A stretch of DNA of 64,000 bases from Caprella mutica (GCA_947561585.1 CANNZV010000852.1:1-64000); one strand, 5' to 3'; shown: positions 11,456 through 24,886, counted from the stretch's first letter. Numbers and translations: made by a program. Notes: generated by a model not told the origin, from the sequence alone.

Positions 11456-11604
11456 AACACTGTATTAATGAATTTATGCAATGTATTGTAGGTACAAGAG
11501 ATAGAATATGGTAATCAAAAATTAATCAAATGGTTGTTTTTCACTTACTTATATGTTATTTTTCTCTTTCACTAGATTGTACTCTTGACCAACTGACAAG
11601 AACA

Positions 11605-14600
11605 ATGTCTGCGATAAAAGATCTTTCTGCACTGGGAATCAAAGAAGAAGACCTGAATTTGCTAAGAAATGATCACATCAAGTTCGACTGTGGACCTCTG
11701 GTCTATCGGACCATTATTCACTGGGGGTTCGCTTTACCCATGGGTAAACAAATTAAAGATCACATGCATGATCTGAAAATTGTAGAAAAAATAAAGGAGA
11801 AGTGTAATGTTAACCTCAAAAAATGGATGATAAAGAATGAGTTAAAAATCAGTAAAGATTCTTTCTCTGACTTTGACATAACGGCACTGCACGATTTTCT
11901 CCCAATTCTCTGCTACGAAAAAATTGCTCAAACTTTTGGCCAAGAATATACTGAACAATTAAAATATCCTAATTCTGTGGAAAGTCTTCTCAAAGAAATT
12001 AAAGACTTCAGAAATGAAGTGAGTCACGAATATGCTGAAGCTGTGAAAGACTCTCATATAGATAAGATGAAAGAAACGATGAGAAAATGTATCAGCGTTG
12101 CTGGCAACCTCTACGGTAAAGATCAGACTGAAATTGATGAAAAATTGAAAATTTTGGATGATGTGTTTGAAAAAATTCTTCTTAACACGACACACTTATA
12201 TGAAAACAGAGTGAAGTACATCGCTCAAAAAATTTCTCTTGAAGTCCCATCAAACATGCTAGAGAGATATTCACCACACTTCTATGTTCCTCTGCCTGGT
12301 AGTTCAAAAAAGCTCGATACCTCTGATATTTTCCAGTGCTCTAACTTATCTGTAACTACTGAAGACAAAGATGGAAAAAGTAAAGATAACAAATATAACA
12401 AAATTGTCTTTCCCTGTACTGAAATTTATAATAATACTCAGGATAAGTTCGTTGTTATAAATGGAGGTCCGGGTTCAGGCAAAACAACTCTGATGCGACA
12501 CATGTGCCAAGATATTCTACAGACATCAGTTCGTGGAAGAACACCAAGGTATAAAAATATTGAGCAATTCAAAATCCCTATATACCTCGAGTGCAGATTT
12601 GAACAACAGACAAGTCTTGCCAAATTTCTTAGAGAATGCCTCAAAGATTTTCTATCCCCTGAAGATGACATCTACGAAGCCTTCAAAATTGTGGAAAGTT
12701 TAGTTTTCCTCATTGACGGCTACGACGAAATTAATGACTATTGTCGTAAGCTAGTTGACAGCATCATAATTTTCTGCAAAGATTACAACGCTAGTTGTAT
12801 AATTTCTTCAAGAGTTGATGCAGGGAACAATTTGGTCAATGAGCTGCAAGATAGGAATTTGAACTTCACCAAAATTTTCATCGAACCAATCAGCGAAAAG
12901 AGTGACAAAGTGAAATTCTTGAGGAGTTATGGTTTTAAAATGGATGATTCTATTGAAACCGACAAGCTGGTGAATAGCTTTGAAAATCTAAATGCAACTG
13001 TTCAAGAAGTTTTCTCCTCTCCAATTCTTTTAGCTTTATTCATCTCGTTGTTTAGGCATGAACCAGATTCAGTGTCTCAGTTGAAGAATGAACAAAGTGC
13101 TTACGAAGCTGTTCGAATCAGTTTCTTACGTGAAATGACGAGAAAATTGAGAGATGTTCCTGATCCAAAAGGAAAAGCCGAAGATACTTTTTATGTGCTG
13201 AGTAAATTCTGTCTCAAACTCTTCAGAGCAAAAAAATATTTCCTGAAAGGAAAAGATTACACCAGGATGGTTACTGAATGCAAGAAAATAAAGGGAATGC
13301 CTGATGACGTTGACATTCCCAACTTACTTTCTTGCATCTTAACTCCAGAAGACTCGTTCAAGTTCACCCTCCATTCATCTTATCAATTCATGCATAGCAC
13401 TATACAGGAGTTCTTAGCAGCCAAATACGTAAGCGAAAACATCAGCGAACTTGAAGATGGACAACTACCAAAGTTTCTTCAGGCCTTGGGACTTGAGGAA
13501 TCACAGACAGACATTGGTGATGAAATGAAAAGGTGATTTATTGTTTTCAAATACATAAAATATAAATTTTGACGCTTTCAATACAATTGATTTCTTATTC
13601 TTATGTCCATTGAGATGCATATTTTAAATTTCTTTAAATTGATTAACACCTGACATATTACCTGTGAAATTTGTTTCATCATCTGACAATGTAGATTATT
13701 CAAAAGGACAATGTAAGAATTTGTTGGAAAAGGTTGCACTTTAATTTCAAGGTTACAAAGGTAACTGTACCACCTTTTCATATCCCATTAGTATGATATT
13801 ACGGACCTTAGAAAGACTGACTTTAACATCAAAAATATTTTATTAATTCCCTTACATCGGTCTATATGTTAAGAAACAATATTGGGAGAAAAATCATAAT
13901 ATCGAAGAAAATGTAGTCTACATTGTATGAATTTTTTCATGACAAATGTGTACGAACAAATTTAATATCCAATTTTCATTATAATTGAATAAAATTTGAA
14001 AATATATGTAATTTATCACCTCACCGGTAGTAATAGGGGATAAGTATAATTAATCATCAATTACAATCAACCACAATATAAGTAGTTAACCATAATTAAG
14101 TCCCTAAAGGCTACTGTTATTCCAAAAGATTTTCCCAAGTGTTTGTGAGGTGTGAAACATTTAAACTTTTAGAGAAACTTTCCTATACACAAAAATATGT
14201 ACTAAATCCTAAATAGTAATAACGACTGTATTTATTTAGGAAGATCTGATGAACTTGTTTCATCACAGTTCAAAAATATGTTGTTTAGTGTGTTCAAACT
14301 ATTCAATGGTGTATGAACTTTTTCATAGTGTGTAGAAATGAACACGTCAATAAATTACACACAATGAATAAAATATTTCGACTATTGATGTGTTTATTGT
14401 TTTTAAACAGGTATGGTAATATCATCAAATTCCTTATGTTGGAAACTTTAGCAGATGATGAGCTGTCAAATTACAGCATCACCTTCACTCAACTGCTGAA
14501 GAAATACTACAAACCATCAAATTGTTCTCCTGTCTATCACTTAGATCTCATTCTGTCATCAGACAGCAATGCAGACATCATGAGTATTGTGTCCGACTGC

Positions 14601-17600
14601 ATGAAAGGCTGGAGATTATATTACTTAAGATACTACAGACATATCAAACCCATGACTGAAGTGATGCAGACAATGAAATCAGGAGTAAAGATCATCTTTA
14701 GCTCAAACGAAGTGACAAATACTCAGCTAATAATCAAATTACTAACACTGCTTGGAGATGATAATGAAATTGAGGTTAGATTCCATCATAGTCACAAAAA
14801 TTTCCAACCACTAGAGGGAGAATTCTACAAGCAGCTCAGGAGTAGCAAGTTAGTTATTTCTCTTGTTTTTCACATAATTTGCATTTTCATTTAAATTTAC
14901 TACACACAATGATAGAAATGGAGAGTTTCCTATATTAAAATCTAAAGAATGATACAAAAAAAAAATCATAGCTATTGTATTTTCTGCCAATTGGATAAAT
15001 TCATATTTTTAGTATTTAATTTGTATATACGTTTTAAAATATAAGCAACTATACGTTCTAATTGATTTATTGATACACATTATGAAATGTGTATACACTA
15101 ATTGAAAACTAAATTAATTTCAGTCAATTAATTTTAATTAAACGAATCTATTCAAGTATGCACTAAGGTTATAGACCAGAACATCTAACTTTTGATTATA
15201 ATTTAACAATTGCTTTATTTTCTTTTAATTTTTAGCATCAGGTGCAAGGTGAATAGATTCACAGCCTGCATTGCATCAGGAGAACATCTCTCCATTGTGC
15301 TAAGAGTTTTCATAAATAATGATCTAGACATCAGCACTCCGTCTGTCTCTGACATCAGATTTACAGCCTTAGAGGATTACGAAGGAGATTTATGTGAGTT
15401 TATCAACTGTGATTGTGAATAAAAAAAAGTTTATTCCTAATGTAAGTGTAAATACATTATTGAACTTATCCCAACATAGTTTGATGATAGATATGGCTAT
15501 ACGAGGTTAGTAATGACTATGACTATATAAGGTACAAATCTCTCAAATTGGATGATGTCAATAAAATTGAATTAATCAAACTAACTAAATTATTTTGATA
15601 AAATAAAATAGTAGATGTGTGCCTTTGGGTTTATAACAGTTTGTTCAATCCGAAAAAAATTATCCTTCCAATTACCAATCCAGTGTTATTTAAAAAGTTT
15701 TCGGGAGTTCTTACACGGTTTATTTTTTTTCCATGATCTAGAATTCTAGCTTACTTTGTAGTTACTTAAGTATTTTATTAGGCATATCATTTTATCAAAT
15801 AAGTTAAATTTATATCAAAGTTAGAATTAAATTGTTACTCAAAAAAATTAGAATATCTTCTCTCTCATTGATAAATAAATTTCTAATAATTTGTATGGGT
15901 ACTAGGAAAAAGTATTAAATGGTACATTTCATATATTCTACAGTTACCAGCAAAATTTATCTTTTCATTTATTGTATTGTTTTATTAATGGTATTTTGAA
16001 CTATCAATTTAGTTTCCTTTCGTAATTTTCGATTACAAATTTTTATTCCAATTTTCTAAATATAAATTATTTTTAAAGTATTACGAATGGATGAATAGAA
16101 TAACTTTACCAATAAACACTGTAAATTGATTCTTAACTATTTTCCTTTGAGCTGATTTCATAATCACCAGAAAATAACATAGATAGAATGGTAATGTGTA
16201 AAGTAATTTGTGATGAGGTATTACAGCAATTACACTTACTACTTTAATTAACGAGGTTTTCTTCAAATATTTTTAACATATTGTTTCTATAATATTAAGT
16301 GGTTACTGGTTACTAACTTAATTTACTTTGTAGGGCTGACTGTTAAATACACCGATGATTGCCCCAGCACTGGCACTAATCCTGTTAGAAGAGAAACCAA
16401 CCTGAAGATAGAACATATACCTGCTAATGGCAAAGAAAACGTCTACAAAATTATTAAATACATCTGTCCCAAATCAAAAGAGTGAGTGATATTTAATTTA
16501 TAACTTAATGGATATAGATGCGAAAAATGAATATTTAAATAAATTGTTAAATTGACTTAAAAGTTAAAGTTTGACTCCTAACATTCTGTAACTGGCTTTT
16601 TTTCTATCTATTTGAAAGTATGTCAAAATTAGTTTGCTGTGCAATGTTGGTAGATTCATTAATTACATAGTGAGTGAATTCATATCCTTATGGGCTGATT
16701 ACCTTTCTTTGAAACTCATCCCAGATACTGTATATACTGAATGTACCTATATATAATTAATTATCATTACACTCCACACAATCATCTGACTCCACAAGGA
16801 GCGATTTGTTTAAAATAGTTGACGTCACGCCACATTCAGTTGAATTATAGATTATTTATTAAAATTTCTTATTGAGTAATATATAACGTAACTTACTTTT
16901 TACATTGTAAATATTTATAACTCACTAGGCTACTCCCCTAATATTTATAATTAGTTAGTAATTTGATCTCATATTTCTTATCAATATAGTACATACTAAA
17001 ACTTTACTAATAATTTTTATTCAAATGTTTAATGGTCAATTAAAGCATTAATTTTTTTTTGACTCTATGAATAACTGCAACTAATATATTTTAAATCGGT
17101 TATTAATAATTAATTATTCCATAACTATTGTTGTTAGTTTAAAACACTAAATCTTCGATACTCTAAACTTTAAACTGTTGCCTAAATATCACAACTCTAA
17201 GTGTATTCAAAAATTGAGCTTTAACTCTACCATTTGTACTGATTGTTGTTCTCTTCATTCTGTGAAGATTCTACAGGATAGAGTTGAAATATTGTTATCT
17301 GACAGACACTGACGCCAATGAGCTCCTGAAACAGTTACAGAGAGAGAAAATAAGAACACGAATGGGAGTAAGCACTGAAGTGCAGGAGATGAGGTGAGTG
17401 AGAGAGTGAATGTAAGTCTGGTGAGTGAGTGTGAGGCTGCTGTGCAAGAGATGAGGTATGTGAGTCTGAGATTGGTGTATGAGGGTGAGACTAGTGAGTA
17501 ATGTGAGGCTGCTATGCAAGAGATGAGGTGAGTGAGTCTGAGATTGGTGTATGGCAGTATGAGTGTGAGGCAGGTAAGTGAGTGTGAGGCAGGTGAGTGA

Positions 17601-18556
17601 GTGTGAGGCTGGTGAGTGAGTGTGAGGCTGGTGAGTGAGTGTGAGGTTGGTGAGTGAGTGTGAGGCAGGTGAGTGAGTGTGATGCTGGTGAGTGAGTGTG
17701 AGGCTGGTGAGTGAGTCTGAGACTGATGTGTGAGTGGTAGGCAAATGATTGAGTGCTAGGCTGGTGAGTGAGTGTGAGACCAAACCAAAAGTTGTGATTG
17801 TTTCTATCTTTAAAGTTATAACTTTTTTTCGTTTATTTTCAGGTATATTTAATTGATCCAACAGTTGACAGATATTGTTAAAACCTACCATTTCATTTGA
17901 TCCAAAAAATTTCACTTTTATATGATTTAAACTAGTGAAATATTATTAATTATCTCAAACTCTTTAACTTTGAAGTCTTGATCCGCTCCGTAAATTTCTT
18001 CTCAAGCTACATTTTGCAATAGAAAGTAAATAAAATTTTCTATTTCTGCTATTGATAATTAAACTATTTTTCCTTGGCAAGAACAGTTTAACTGCCACAA
18101 TATCAATCAATTATGGAGGCTATATTATTCCTCTTAATATGACTTTCAACGTGAGTCCAGTCTTGTCCGTTATCTTAGTTTGAAATTAGGTGCTAATCTT
18201 AAATAATGCTACTTAGCTGTCTAGGCTAATAACACATTAATTAGGTAGTAATCCTAATTAATGTTACATACCTAAATAATATCACATTTTTATTTACTTA
18301 CAGTGTGGATGAGGACAAATCGAGATATTTGCGACTTCATTTGGTAAGTGAGAAGGAAGTGAAATAATATCTCTGAAGTGGATAGAAACAAAATGGCTGA
18401 TATCTAATGACAACTATGCTGAGGCTTCGAGATTCGATTAGGAAATATAAGTTATTTTTTAACTCTGAAAATATATTTTATATTTTGTGATAGGTAGTCG
18501 GATCTTCGAATGTGTCTCTAAAGTATCTGAATGAAATTCTTAGAAAATCTAGTTAG
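11605..18556 (+). CDS. HEPN-NACHT NLR-like protein, seven coding exons, 966 aa
   Basis: Exons are 11576(acceptor)-13532, 14411-14848, 15236-15393, 16334-16481, 17268-17393, 18304-18343 and 18494-18556 (TAG). All introns are GT-AG and all phases agree; from ATG 11605 the total is 2,901 nt, an exact multiple of three. I prefer ATG 11605 because in-frame ATG 11530 lies before the acceptor TTTCTCTTTCACTAG; an upstream coding exon is possible. Residues 15-160 resemble a DZIP3-type HEPN region with an R-x4-H motif (R136, H141). The NACHT NTPase shows Walker A GGPGSGKTT (287-295), Walker B LVFLIDGYDE with D371/D374/E375, sensor-like SSR (401-403) and the winged-helix box FMHSTIQEFLAAKYV from residue 595. 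The C-terminal 320 residues show no recognisable LRR, WD40, ankyrin or TPR repeats. NACHT proteins oligomerise with ATP and commonly act in innate immunity; HEPN domains are often RNases. The exact role here is inferred, not shown. Confidence 0.88.
17394..17790. repeat. 18-20-bp minisatellite grown from a splice-donor junction
   Basis: It starts at the donor of NACHT exon 5 (17393|GTGAGTGAG). Units of the form GTGAGTGAGTGTGAGGCTG repeat to about 17790. Degenerate copies of the exon end itself (GTGCAGGAGATGAG before GTGAGT) recur at about 17437 and 17513 as TGCAAGAGATGAGGT. Most units recreate an AG|GTGAGT-like donor. The long minus-strand open frame across it is a translation of the repeat. 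Confidence 0.9.
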
Positions 18557-19441
18557 CAAGACAAAATATGACGTTAGCAGTATGTTGAATTTGCTAGAAA
18601 ATAACACAATTAAATATTGAAATTTTCGTTCCAACAGCCAAAATATGAAGCGGAGCACAAGTAAGAGGGTGAAGTGGAAATGTGAAACAATAGAAAAGGA
18701 AGGAAAGAAGAAAGATGAAGTATCATGAAATGATGGCAAGCATCTTTCTTTTCATGAAATGATGGCAAGCAACAGATGAACTGAAAAACTAAATTTAAAG
18801 TAACTAACCGAAATCAAACAACTAAGGATGGAAATCATTTGCCAAAAGTTCAATGAAATTCGCTACCATTTTGATTCATATAAAATATTAGAGTGAATTA
18901 TTGGAAAACGAACCAATAGCGGATCTTGACTAAATTGATGGAAAGTCAGAGGATAAGTCTTTTATTTTATATTGAGTCTTTAAAATCTTTTATTTTATGT
19001 TGTTGAGTTGAAATGAGAAAAATAACCAGCCTGTCACTATCTCTTCAAACTTATACCTCTTACGACAGTCTAAGACTGAACAATACATATTGGTGAAAGA
19101 TAAAACACTAGCTATATCCTCAGTTTAGGTTGAATTGATGGTTAGTCTTCTGAACAATATTGTTTGTCAGCAGTCGATACTTGGGACCAACAATAGGTAA
19201 TATTTGCCTGTACTTTTCGCTTCTTTATTATTGATTGATTGTACTAATATATCTATCTATTTTTATTGATAAGTTGTTTAATTTCCTGATATTTAGGTGG
19301 TCAGAAAGCTGGTTCAAGTATTTTAAGAGTTGGAAAGAGAACTGAATGTTTTCACACATTCATGTTGTTAAATCTGTTGTTCAGAGTTGCATTGAATGCG
19401 AGTATTGAATTAAGGAAAGAACTCCCAAATGTTCTCTTTTC

Positions 19442-19447
19442 AATAAA
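19442..19447 (+). terminator. Candidate poly(A) signal for the NACHT gene
   Basis: AATAAA lies about 890 bp past the stop codon at 18554-18556. It is plausible but unproven, since AATAAA is common in DNA this AT-rich. Confidence 0.3.
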
Positions 19448-20570
19448 TATTGTCTTAATACACTAGGTTTATTAGTGTTTATTTTATAAACAAATTTAAA
19501 GGGTCAACTGCTGTAATTTGTCAATGTGAAGTTCTTATGAGTTACATTAACTAAATTTATTTTAAAGAACAAACCAGACACTGGAGGAATTTAAACGAAA
19601 CTGAAAAATTCATCTTAATGTGAGTGTACCTAATTTCTGTTATAATTTGTCTTAAAATTAGATTGATTATTCAAATATTCTTCTCTTGCATTAATCTGGC
19701 ATGCAGGTCATGTATTAAACCTGAAAATTATCCATAAAGTCTATTGTAATGGATACCACTATTTGATTTACTTACCTAACCTCTAATAATGTTCTTCCCT
19801 AATTGAATAACTCTCATCGTGTTAGTTACATCGGTGTCAATGTCATTAAATTACATTAAATCGTTAATATCATTCTTAAATTATTGAAACTTACTAAATT
19901 ACATACAATCATCAAATTACATTAAATTAATAAATTACAATAAATTAATAAATTACAGTAAATCATAAAATTACAGTAAATCGTTAAATTAATAATTAAA
20001 TAATCAAATCAGTAATTAAATTATTGAAAATGACTAAATTACATATAATCATCAAATTACATTAAATTAATAAATTGCAATAAATCAATATATTACATTG
20101 AATCATTAAATTACATTAAAAACAAACCGAAGACTTGAGAAGAAATTTGATCACAAGAAATGTGAGGGCACAAAGAATATCAAAGAATACCTAATTTTTA
20201 CATATTTTACTCTTAGATTACAATATGTTATTACTGCTATCATGTAACAATGAGCGTAATTGAATGCAATGTATTTTATCATTTATGAAAATTGTTCGTA
20301 CAAATCTACGGTATTTCAGAACAGTATTTGATTTACTCATGAAAAATTCCTCCTCAAGTGAAGATTTGGTTTTTACAGTTTAGTGCTTCAGAAAGTTAAT
20401 CGAAATATTATTTAACATCAATAATTGAAACTAGATTAATTTCACTCAAAGTTGAATCTCTCTATAAACGTAGTCTATAGTTTAAAAAAGAAGACTTAAA
20501 AGAGAAGCTGAAAAATGATGGTATAGTCCCATCTATGTACATATATTTACATTTTTAAATTCTCAAAGCT

Positions 20571-20655
20571 ATCGCCAGCAATGAGAATTGAACCTGAGTC
20601 TTTTCGGGCAGGAGCGGGCAGGGGTCCTGGGCCACCACGGCCCAACTAGATTACG
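20571..20655 (-). repeat. Possible tRNA-derived SINE remnant
   Basis: On the minus strand a GC-rich block contains GGGCCGTGGTGGCCCAG (box-A-like region) and GGTTCAATTCTC (box-B-like) at tRNA-like spacing, followed by AT-rich sequence. No clean cloverleaf forms, so I treat it as a decayed SINE head rather than a tRNA gene. Confidence 0.35.
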
Positions 20656-21049
20656 CTTCGAACTTATATTTATCCTGCTAATTCTCAGAGAATATTTAAG
20701 TTAAATACTATTCAAAAATCTAAATAGGAAGCCGCAACCAGACTACGGTGTTGATAAATCATTTCTATATAAACTCCTTCACTAATTAGCAAACTCTTTT
20801 GTTATTTTGTTAATAAATACAATATAATAGAGCACTAAGATCATGACGTCACACTCGCCATCAGTTGCTGTCTTATTCAAAACAAACGTTAAAATTATTG
20901 CTAATTTACAAGAAATAGAATTCTATTCCCAATAATAATTACAGAACTCATTCATGTAAATTCAGAGAATAAAAGAACATATCAATCGAACATTTTGAAA
21001 TTGAATGATAGAATCATAAATAACCGTTAAATTTGTTGTATAACAGCAT

Positions 21050-23430
21050 ACAGTAAGGGGTAAGTTGCCCCTACAGCGGTTCCCAAGCAACCATGACACA
21101 TTGTGCCAACATGAGCACTAGATGGTTAGATGGGCAAGAGATGGCAGACTGAAAAGTAGCCTAGAAATTACATGGGGATAATGTGGTTTTCCATTCTCAT
21201 GGAATGTTACCTTGTGAGAAGGTTGGTTCAATGTTGCAAATCCATCCCATTGAATTGTCATATTGGCCCAACCTGGTTACAATATAGTGTACCAATATCA
21301 TATGGCGGAAGCTTTATTAACATATTGTAAAGACCATTTCCTGAAATAGGAAGGATTCAATCAATCGCAATTTATAAAATGTCTTCAAATTAATATTCAA
21401 TTATTAATCGTTCAGCAAAACTATTTTTTTAATACTGAGTTTAAGTGACTAAACGAAGATGATCACAGGAACGATAAAGAGTTAAAGTTTTAGTTTAAAG
21501 GTTTAGAATTTATATTTTTTATATAACACAATTTTAATATAAAGTATAAGTAAATAAGCTATATGATGTGTAAAATGATAACGAAGGGTGAGTGGCACTA
21601 ATTTATTTTATAGCGTGGTGCCAGATGCTAGTTTCTATGAAGCTTGGCTATTTTTTTAATTAGCTACTGTTAGCTAATTGTGACAATCTTAATACATTTT
21701 CAAAATATTTATATGATAAATTACGAATTGAGGATAATATGCAATCCTAAACTGAATAAGTGAACATATTTGTTTCCGGTATGAGCCTGCTTTGTATTTT
21801 CGGTTATACATAGTGAAATTTTAAAATTCAGGTAGTTTGTTAGTGCTTTTCGTTGGAGGAGGTATTAGTATTTTAATTCCCTTAATTAATTAAGGAAATT
21901 CTTCAAAACTGCACCCTGCGGTATATTTAAAGTTATAAAATGGTGAGTTAAAGTTTTTTAAATATACTTATAGTTATTTTAAAGTTATTTTATATAGTGT
22001 ATTCGATAAAGTTATTGCCTGCTTCTATAGGTGCAGTACCTACTTAGGCACCGAGCTGAATAATATTCTCTTTAGCCTATGGCTAAATATATGTACCTAG
22101 GGTAATTTTATAGTTATTAATTTATCTTACGGTGTCACTTTTTCTCGATCTTTATAGAAATAAAGTGCTACAGCAACTTGAAGATTTAATGATAATAATT
22201 TTTCAAACTTGATCGAAAACGTGAAAACGTCCGATAACTCGGAACTTTTACTTTGAAATATTAATTTAAATTTCTCTTTAAATATAATAATTTAAATTTG
22301 AAATGCGATTCGATTTCTGAAAGTATATAACCACTATCTAGGTATGTAGGTACCTATTATTTAATTTTAAAATAGTTACAGAGATAACCTGTTAGTTAGA
22401 ACAAATTTGGATACACGTACTTTAGTTCATTTCTGATAACTACAAAATTTCCTTGCAAGTATAGTAAATATTTAGATATAGGTAATTATTGTAACTGAAA
22501 TAAATACAGCTACGGAACTCTGCAAGTGATATTGAGAATTGATTAAGTAATTAATATTTTCTTTTTCAGGGTAGAGGTCATTACCATCGCCATAAGAACA
22601 GCTTCAAATTTTGAGAGGTTACAAGGCAGTTACTGCAATAACGGAAGGAATGATAGGCGCAACAGAATGTGGACGAACCCATAGCCAAGGATGTAAATTA
22701 TTAGACCTCTCACTGAATTATTTTATTCTTGTCTTTCTTTGCTATGTAATTCGATTGAGACGATTTCCATAGATAATAAATTTTGTTTTGATCTCAGGGT
22801 TATAGTCAGCTTTTTATTATAGTCATGTTAGTTGTAATATCATATATAACTATTCTATATTATATTATAATAACTCTTTATACTTATAATATATAGCTAC
22901 ATGTATTGTTCAATGTAACTGTTGAATCACCTTTTAATATAGATAGGTATTTTAAGTTCGTTCTACTCTTCTGTTGTAATCTAGAAGATAATTTTTATTT
23001 ATCGTAATCATTATGATATTCATTTTATTAATAACAATTCTCTATTATTAATCTATTTTAGGCTTCAAAAGTAATTTATTAAACCTTATGATTTATTTAT
23101 TGTGACCAGATGGGTCCAATATGGTAGTGCCATATTTAGCACATGGAAACCACCTAGTACCAAAGTAATTTCAATATTGGTTGCCAGTGCTTTTTCGACC
23201 CTGGCCCCATCATCCTCGGCATCATCTTATACCAAGATGGTTTCAACATTAATAGCCCATGCTGTCACCACGTTGGCCCATTTTGCAAATAACCACACAG
23301 TACCAATACGATTTGTCATCAGATTACGGGCTTGAATGGTACCTAGTGCCCACATTGGCCCCATTAACTGTGGTTGCTTGGGTTGTAATAGTGCACATTA
23401 GAGGTAAGTGCCTACAGTTGAGGTAGGTGC
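21050..23430. mobile_element. Diverged inverted-repeat element, about 2.4 kb
   Basis: The left arm (about 21055-21330) and right arm (about 23105-23425, inverted) share the core CCCAAGCAACCA and similar strings built on GCCAA, GGTACC and TGGTTTCCAT. Both arms are less AT-rich than the interior. Boundaries and target duplication are unclear. The plus-strand open frame at 23102-23335 lies within the right arm and is probably not a gene. Confidence 0.45.
21940..22614 (+). CDS. Tentative two-exon micro-ORF (15 aa)
   Basis: An ATG at 21940-21942 is followed at once by a strong donor (GTGAGT). The next good acceptor (TTCTTTTTCAG, ending 22569) opens an exon reading GRGHYHRHKNSFKF then TGA. AATAAA follows at 22775-22780. 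The CTTTTC-rich tract near 21845 resembles the start of a TOP-type transcript. An intron right after the start codon is common in ribosomal-protein genes, but I do not recognise this peptide as one. A second frame of the same exon stays open for about 35 codons, so this may be a noncoding transcript or chance. Confidence 0.2.
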
Positions 23431-24184
23431 CTATGTTCGATAGTGACAAAATGTACACTGTAAGCTATCTACTCTTTCATTTATCCTTCAACGTAACAAG
23501 GAAGTAGGTGTGAAGTAAATTCATTTTCAATAGTTCTGTGGACAATAACCAATTTGATGAGGCATAAATGATAACTATATTTTGATAATGAGGATAACTC
23601 ATAAAAAATTACTTTATCATTTGGTTTCTCACATGTGAGTGTTCTTGCGTAATTCGATTAAACTGGAACATCATATTTTTTATTGCATTTTGCGGTTCAA
23701 AGAGACAATGATGTCAGTTTTTGGTTAGAGAAAAGTCATAAGATATGGAGAATTTTATACGCATGCGCACAACAGATGAATATACACAAAATAATGTTAA
23801 CAGTATATGCAAATTACTTGGAAGAAGTATTCAAATAAATTACTCGTTATGCATTCAAGTCTACAGACACTAGAAATAAAATTCGATTTTTTTGTTTGAT
23901 TAGTTATTTATTAAGTTTAGCATCATTTTCTTTGAAGATTGCTGGTGATAGCTATATAGTATATAATATATAATATGATATACACTATATAGTATAGTAG
24001 ATATATACTATATAGTTATTATTTTCATTAAAAAAAATCAGAATGATTCATTATTGCTTTATTCTCTTCCTCTATCCTTTTGTTTAATTTATTTTTCAGC
24101 GTATCCACACTACTTACCTATTCAAATTAATGAATAATTTTATTTTAGTAAAACTAATATATGTTTATTTCCATATTATAACAA

Positions 24185-24256
24185 GGTATCGTGGTGTAGT
24201 AGCTAACACATCGGACTCTAAATCCGATGACCCGGGTTCGATTCCCGGCGAAGCCT
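24185..24256 (+). tRNA. tRNA-like gene with CTA (amber) anticodon
   Basis: A 72-nt cloverleaf. The acceptor GGTATCG pairs with CGAAGCC except for one A-A mismatch; the D stem GTGT/ACAC, anticodon stem TCGGA/TCCGA and T stem CCGGG/CCCGG are fully paired. The anticodon loop CTCTAAA has CTA at positions 34-36, which would read UAG. Framework and length match tRNA-Gln (usual loop CTCTGAA), so one base change separates it from a glutamine tRNA. Pol III boxes are intact, and a T7 run follows 20 bp downstream. It sits in a multicopy repeat, so it may be a SINE head or pseudogene. Confidence 0.65.
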
Positions 24257-24886
24257 CAATTCTTTGCAATTTTTTTACCTATTCTTTAATTTTTTTCTAC
24301 AATAAACTGATTGATTGTATTTGTCAAATAGTTTGTGATAACTCTTTAAGCATCATTGCAATTACTTAGAGTATTTCAAGCCTTAAATATACTCTAAAGG
24401 AAAATAATAACCAATTGAACTATTTCAGGAAATATCTAAACGTATATAATTGATTCTAATAAATTTATAATAGCTAGAAAATAATTATTGTAATAGCTTG
24501 GTAATAACAAAACAAGATAAAATTAATCTTTCATTGCTGTACCGAGAATAGATATTAAAGCATTATGTTAAACCATTTACTTATAGTCATTATACAATAA
24601 CTATGAAGAGTGAGAAGAGTGAAGAAATGTCAAACGGTTTAAAATTTCGGTCAATATATTATATACAATAAAGTAAATGAAATTTTTGTTTCAATTACCG
24701 TAGATTAAATATATAATTAAATTAATTCATCTCATTAATTCTATTCAATAGTAAAACCATTAAATATTCCTCCTCTTTTGACGCAATATAAATAAAAAAA
24801 TCGATATTTTCACAGGGGAATCTCTTCAAGTAACCAAGTTTATTTACTACATACAGTTCGGCCTCCACTCTGAAAATAAGACTGTA

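Larger units (their letters stand above)
18557..21050. other. 3' flank and intergenic region
   Basis: There is no gene after the NACHT stop codon. At 19835-20125 there is a degenerate low-complexity repeat on AAATTACATTAAATCATT. A GC-richer patch at about 20570-20650 is tRNA-like and is listed separately. A CRE-like TGACGTCA occurs at about 20844. Confidence 0.5.

Noticed and set aside
11530..11604. Upstream in-frame ATG giving a hydrophobic, signal-like N-terminus for the NACHT protein
   Set aside because: The hydrophobic stretch is encoded by the pyrimidine tract of a good splice acceptor (TTTCTCTTTCACTAG), so it is most likely intron.
14313..14410. N-terminal extension of the frame over NACHT exon 2 (from ATG 14313)
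   Set aside because: It lies in the intron before the acceptor TTTTTAAACAG; exon 2 joins exon 1 in phase at 14411.
14849..15235. Reading NACHT exon 2 on to the TAA at 14892 as the protein end
   Set aside because: A consensus donor (AA|GTTAGT) at 14848 and in-phase downstream exons to 18556 make splicing the better model.
17295..17915. 206-codon minus-strand open frame rich in SLTLTHQ repeats
   Set aside because: It is the antisense translation of the GTGAGTGAGTGTGAGGCTG minisatellite and overlaps NACHT exon 5 and its intron.
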